In this document: one piece after another, positions 18,997-22,299 of the stretch
Layout of the letters: each line of letters opens with the position of its first letter
Position numbering within the stretch: the stretch's first letter is position 1
NCBI GenBank assembly: GCA_001430745.1
Contig: KQ482063.1
Location: forward strand, 348,020 to 370,318
Length of the DNA stretch: 22,299 bases
Direction: 5' to 3'
Origin: Auxenochlorella pyrenoidosa
Lineage: Eukaryota > Chlorophyta > Trebouxiophyceae > Chlorellales > Chlorellaceae
Notes under the pieces: generated by a model
Database searches by the model: none
The model's input: only the letters and a program-made list of their open reading frames with translations
Told to the model about the DNA's origin: nothing
Program-made: the position numbers and the translations under genes

Positions 18997-19080
18997 AGCC
19001 GATTTATTCGCCGACAATGGTAATATCTGATCGTGTGTGTGTGAAACGCAGCAGCTGCTCAGGGTTTGGCTGGAGGCAGG
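18997..19080 (+). promoter_or_regulatory. Very short spacer between pseudouridine synthase stop and SMC-like start
   Basis: These 84 bases contain no TGTAA and no clear promoter element; the nearest candidates are GGTAATATC at 19019-19027 and a (GT)n run near 19035-19043. One upstream ATG at 19017 opens a 27-codon frame that ends at 19100, overlapping the SMC-like start in another frame. Confidence 0.6.
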
Positions 19081-22000
19081 ATGGAGGCCAGCCTGGGTAG
19101 CCAGCCTGGGCAGCAGCCTGGGCAGGAGGCTGTGGCCTCCCCTGGCGCTCCTGCAGGCTTTGGGGAGCGCAGCAGGCTGGTGCTGCACGCTGTGGAGCTG
19201 GAAGGTGAGTAGGATGCGCGGAGTTTGAGATGTGAGACGCTTATCGTGGCAGGGAGACGCTTATCGTGGCAGAGTCCAGGGACAGCTTGAACGCTTGGGT
19301 TGGACGATTAGAGCGAGACAGGGCTGCAACATGTGCACTAGCCATTGCGTCCGCCACCGCCTCGGCGGCAATCGCCGCCTCGGCCTCCCTTCCGCACTTC
19401 TTTCCCTGGGCAGCCTTCAAGTCGTACCGGCAGCGCACCCTGGTGGGCGCCCCCTTTGGGCAGTTCACAGCTGTCGTTGGCCCGAATGGCACCGGCAAGA
19501 GCGTTGTGGTGAGCTGGGAGCGGGTGCGGGAGACCTTTTGACTGCCTCGCAGGCAGGTGCTTACAGCAACCAAGCATGTCTCTTTGTTCTGGCAGTAACT
19601 ACGTGCATCGTGCCTTGTTCCTGCTGGGCTCGCGCAGGGCGAGGCGATCGCGTTTGCGCTGGGCGGCAACGCCCGCATGATGCGCGCCCGCAACCTGGGT
19701 GCTCTGGTCAACCATGCCGCCGGGCCGGTCAAGGAGGCAGGACGCAACGCGGGTGCTGCAGGGCAGGCGGCGGCAGCAGCCGCAGGGGCAGAGGTGGTGC
19801 TGCATTTCACCATCATGACACTGCTGCAACATGCTGAGGAGGAGTGCAGCAGGTACTGCTCTGCCAACGGCACGGGAGCTGCTGACAGCAGGCCCACTGC
19901 AGCAGAAGCAGTCAGTGGCACTGTGGCGGCCGCCGAAAAGGTGACAGGACGGCTGCTTGTCAGGAGGCGGGTCAGCCGAGCTGGACGCTCCGACTTTGCA
20001 GTCGTGCAGCTGCCGCCGCAGTCTGGAGGGGCGAGCGAGGAAGACAGTGGCAGCGCCAAGGAAAGCGACGGCAAGGCTCACGACGGCAGCAGCGAGCACG
20101 CTGGCAGCTGGCGCGCCGTGACGCCGGCTGCCCTGCGCGACCTGCTGGCCCCCTTTGGCCTGCAGACCGAGGCTGTTGACCGGTGAGGCGCCGAGGCCCG
20201 GTGACCGGCAGGGCCGGCTGTGCCAGTGGCGCAGGCTGCGCTGCAGAAGCACACTGGTGTCCCTCTGACACGCGCACACCCCGCAATCAGTGTTATTAGT
20301 TGACATTGAATCGCACAGCACCCATTGCCCTCCCCCCTCCCAGCTTTGTCGTGATGCAGCACCGCCAGGCTGTGCAGGCTGCCGACCCCGCTGCTCTGGC
20401 ACAGTTTCTGGAGCTGCTGATCGGCACAGCCCCTCTGGCGGAGCAGCTGGGCGAGGTGGAGCGGGAGGCGGCTGCCAAGGCCTCGGCCTATGATGAAGAG
20501 GAGGAGCGCATTGCAGAGTGGGCACATGGGGAGGGGGCTGAGGAGGGGCGGCGCGAGGAAGGCAGCAGAAGGGGGGGCTGAGGGTTGAGAGGTGCACCGC
20601 CCGCAAGCCCCCGCCATTAGCCAACAAATCATTCGCGCAGATGGCAGCTGCCGGTCACCCTTTCTTGGAGGCGCCAACAGCAAGTGTGCATCCACGACGC
20701 AGGCTGGAGCTGCAGCGGCAGCGGCTTGCGCCCGAGGTCGCCAGGTGGCGGCGGTACGAGGCAGAGCAGCTGCGGTACAGCCGGCGCAAGGTTGGCTGGC
20801 TGTGGGGAGCGTGGCACTGGCGCGTGTGTGAGCAAGACAGCGGAGGCAGCTAGGGTTGAGTGGAGAGTGTGAGGTGAATGGAACGTGGGCAGCTGGTGAT
20901 GCAGTGCCGCGATAGAAAACCTTGCTTCTCCTTGGTGAGCGCACAGCTCAGTGCCCTGCCCCCTCGCTGCAGGTGGAGGTGCTGACTCAGCAGGCCGCCC
21001 TGCTGGAGCGACAGCTCAGCACCCTGCAGCGCGAGGCCTCGGCAGCGCAGCAGCAGGTGGGGTCGCTCTCTGCAGAGCAGGCGTCAGCCAAGCAGGAAGC
21101 CGATGCTCTGTTGGCGAGCAAATCGGCGGCAGCCGAGCAGGCGCGGGCGGCCGACAAGGGGCGCGCGCGGCGTGCCAAGCTGGCAGCTGCAGCGCAGCTG
21201 CAGGCAGCCAAGCTGGGGGTGCAGCTGAAGGCAGCAAAGGCGGCGGCTGCAGCGAGGGGCGGGGCAGGCGGCAAGAGCGGCAAGGGCCGCCTGCTGGAGG
21301 AGCGGGCCAGGCAGGCAGAGAGGGAGGCTGGCAAGTGCAGGTGCGAAGCCTGTCTGACAGCCTGCCGACCTGCAAGAAGTGCCCTTTGCCCACCTCTGCA
21401 TGCCTGCCGGCATGCCTGCCTGGTTGGCATTTTACATGCAGGCTGATGAGTGCGCTCTGCATGCCATGCTGCCTCACCTGGTGCTCTTGCTGTCTGTTCT
21501 GCGGACCGCCTGCAGGGAGGCCCTGGAGGCAGCCACCTTGGTGCTTGAAGACCTCAGGGCCGAGGAGGCAGATGTGCATCAAAAGGTGCAGCAGCTGCGC
21601 GCCGACATGGGGGCATCGCCAGATGGCCCAGCCTCCCTGGCCGCTGAGCTGGCAGCTGCGGAGGGGGCCGCAGACGCAGCGCGCAGCGCGCAGGCCGCCG
21701 CGCGCCAGTGGCACGAGCAGCGCGCTGCCTTGCCGGCAGCCCTGGAAGCAGAGCTGGCAGGTGTGCTGGCTGCCACAGCAGTGCAGCATGAGCGGCAGCA
21801 GGAAGCTGCCCACCAGGTGCAGCAGCTACGCGCGCAAGCGCTGGAGGTCGCGCCGCTTGTGCAAGCGGCGCAGGCACGCCTGCAGGCGGCGTGGCAGCGG
21901 CAGTATGCCCTGCTTGCATCCGCGCAGGAGGTGCAGGCGGCGCTGGCAGCTGCAGAGGGCGAGCTGGCGGCGCTCGAGCGCCAGCTCGCGGGACCACGGC

Positions 22001-22299
22001 AGGCAGAGCGCGGCCAGGCGGGCGCAGCAGGCGGTGCAACACCCGAAAGGCAGACGCCAGACTAAGCGGTGGCGGCGCTGGCCGCCACCTGCACCCCCGG
22101 CACGTTCCATGGCAGGCTGCACAGCGTGCTGCGCCTGGCGCTGCAGGCCGTCGGCCCAGGGCCGGGCGTAGGCGCAGACAGCGCTGCTGTGGCGGTGAAT
22201 GCCGCTCTTCGGGAGCTGTGCAACCTGGTGAGGCACACGTCTGGGCAGTGCCTCTTGGCAGAAGTGCGCCAGGCTGCAAACGGGTCGGGTCAACGTCAC
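19081..22299 (+). CDS. Divergent SMC-family ATPase (N-terminal head, coiled-coil arm, hinge start), with an in-frame stop; runs off the right edge
   Basis: Exons in phase: 19081-19204, 19414-19508, 19638-20182, 20344-20517, 20703-20790, 20973-21340 and 21516 onward. The N-terminal head shows LVLHAVELEAFKSYRQRTLV (34-52) and a Walker A motif GPNGTGKS (64-71); then EAIAFALGG, and a VVMQHRQ / FLELLIGT region (about 256-285) matching the SMC4 pattern LQGEVE...EYLEDIIGT. Residues about 290-640 are an Ala/Gln/Glu-rich coiled-coil arm. TAA at 22063-22065 ends the frame at 647 residues. The same frame then continues into a hinge-like segment (PGTFHGRLHSVLRLAL, from 22098) up to a donor at 22228. SMC proteins organise and repair chromosomes as dimers. 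The head is interrupted by Ser/Ala-rich stretches (about 97-240). Whether this is a working gene, a pseudogene or a sequencing error cannot be settled here. The C-terminal Walker B half would lie outside the window. Confidence 0.78.
19234..19272 (+). repeat. 20-bp tandem duplication in SMC-like intron 1
   Basis: GAGACGCTTATCGTGGCAG occurs at 19234-19252 and again at 19254-19272, separated by one G. The copies are identical, which suggests a recent duplication. Confidence 0.95.

Noticed and set aside
20641..20790. SMC-like exon 5 starting at the AG ending at 20640
   Set aside because: The incoming phase 2 does not match the coiled-coil frame from that acceptor. The AG at 20701-20702 matches and gives a continuous heptad-like sequence.
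22034..22066. 33-base intron removing the SMC-like stop codon
   Set aside because: It is phase-neutral and contains a branch-like CTAAG, but it is too short for known green algal introns. Kept only as a hypothesis under the stop-codon finding.
1..22299. Mobile elements, CRISPR arrays, tRNA or rRNA genes, viral genes
   Set aside because: No transposase or reverse transcriptase motifs, terminal repeats, spacer arrays or clear cloverleaf sequences were recognised on either strand by eye. A tRNAscan and repeat search would be needed to exclude small ones.

Overview
The window reads as nuclear DNA of a GC-rich green alga, most likely a trebouxiophyte of the Chlorella/Micractinium kind. The evidence is dense spliced genes with many short introns, strong third-position G/C coding bias, TGTAA polyadenylation motifs typical of chlorophytes downstream of several stops, plant-type CCCTAAA telomere-like units inside an intron, and best family resemblance to plant and algal proteins. 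The genus is an inference; no marker gene is present. Gene models were built by hand from GT/GC..AG boundaries, reading-frame phase and family motifs. Every complete model closes in frame.

Layout, left to right: (1) 328-1291, minus: 5' part of an unrecognised protein with a possible plastid-targeting leader, running off the left edge. (2) 1758-5968, plus: ten-exon RNA-binding protein with five KH domains (plant HEN4/RCF3-like), followed by a long C-rich 3' region ending near a TGTAA at 6986. (3) 7300-12432, plus: fourteen-exon secreted purple acid phosphatase with all seven metal ligands. (4) 13293 or 13476-14249, plus: two-exon PTRHD1-type peptidyl-tRNA hydrolase domain protein. (5) 14800-15650, minus: three-exon four-helix membrane protein of unknown family, convergent with gene 4. 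(6) 16304-18996, plus: six-exon RluA-family RNA pseudouridine synthase resembling plant PUS5. (7) 19081 to beyond the right edge, plus: divergent SMC-family ATPase. Its coiled-coil arm runs into an in-frame TAA just before a hinge-like segment.

The genes do not form an obvious pathway. They are ordinary housekeeping or regulatory functions side by side, and I found no mobile element, CRISPR array, tRNA or rRNA. The most interesting signals are local: an 85-bp tandem duplication of the metal-binding exon end in the phosphatase with mostly synonymous divergence; the premature stop and unusual motifs in the SMC-like gene; an 84-bp gap without TGTAA between genes 6 and 7 (candidate bicistronic pair); a Gly in place of the catalytic Asp in the pseudouridine synthase; a poly(C) tract in the 3' region of a KH-protein gene; three phase-supported GC-AG introns; and an interstitial telomere-like block.
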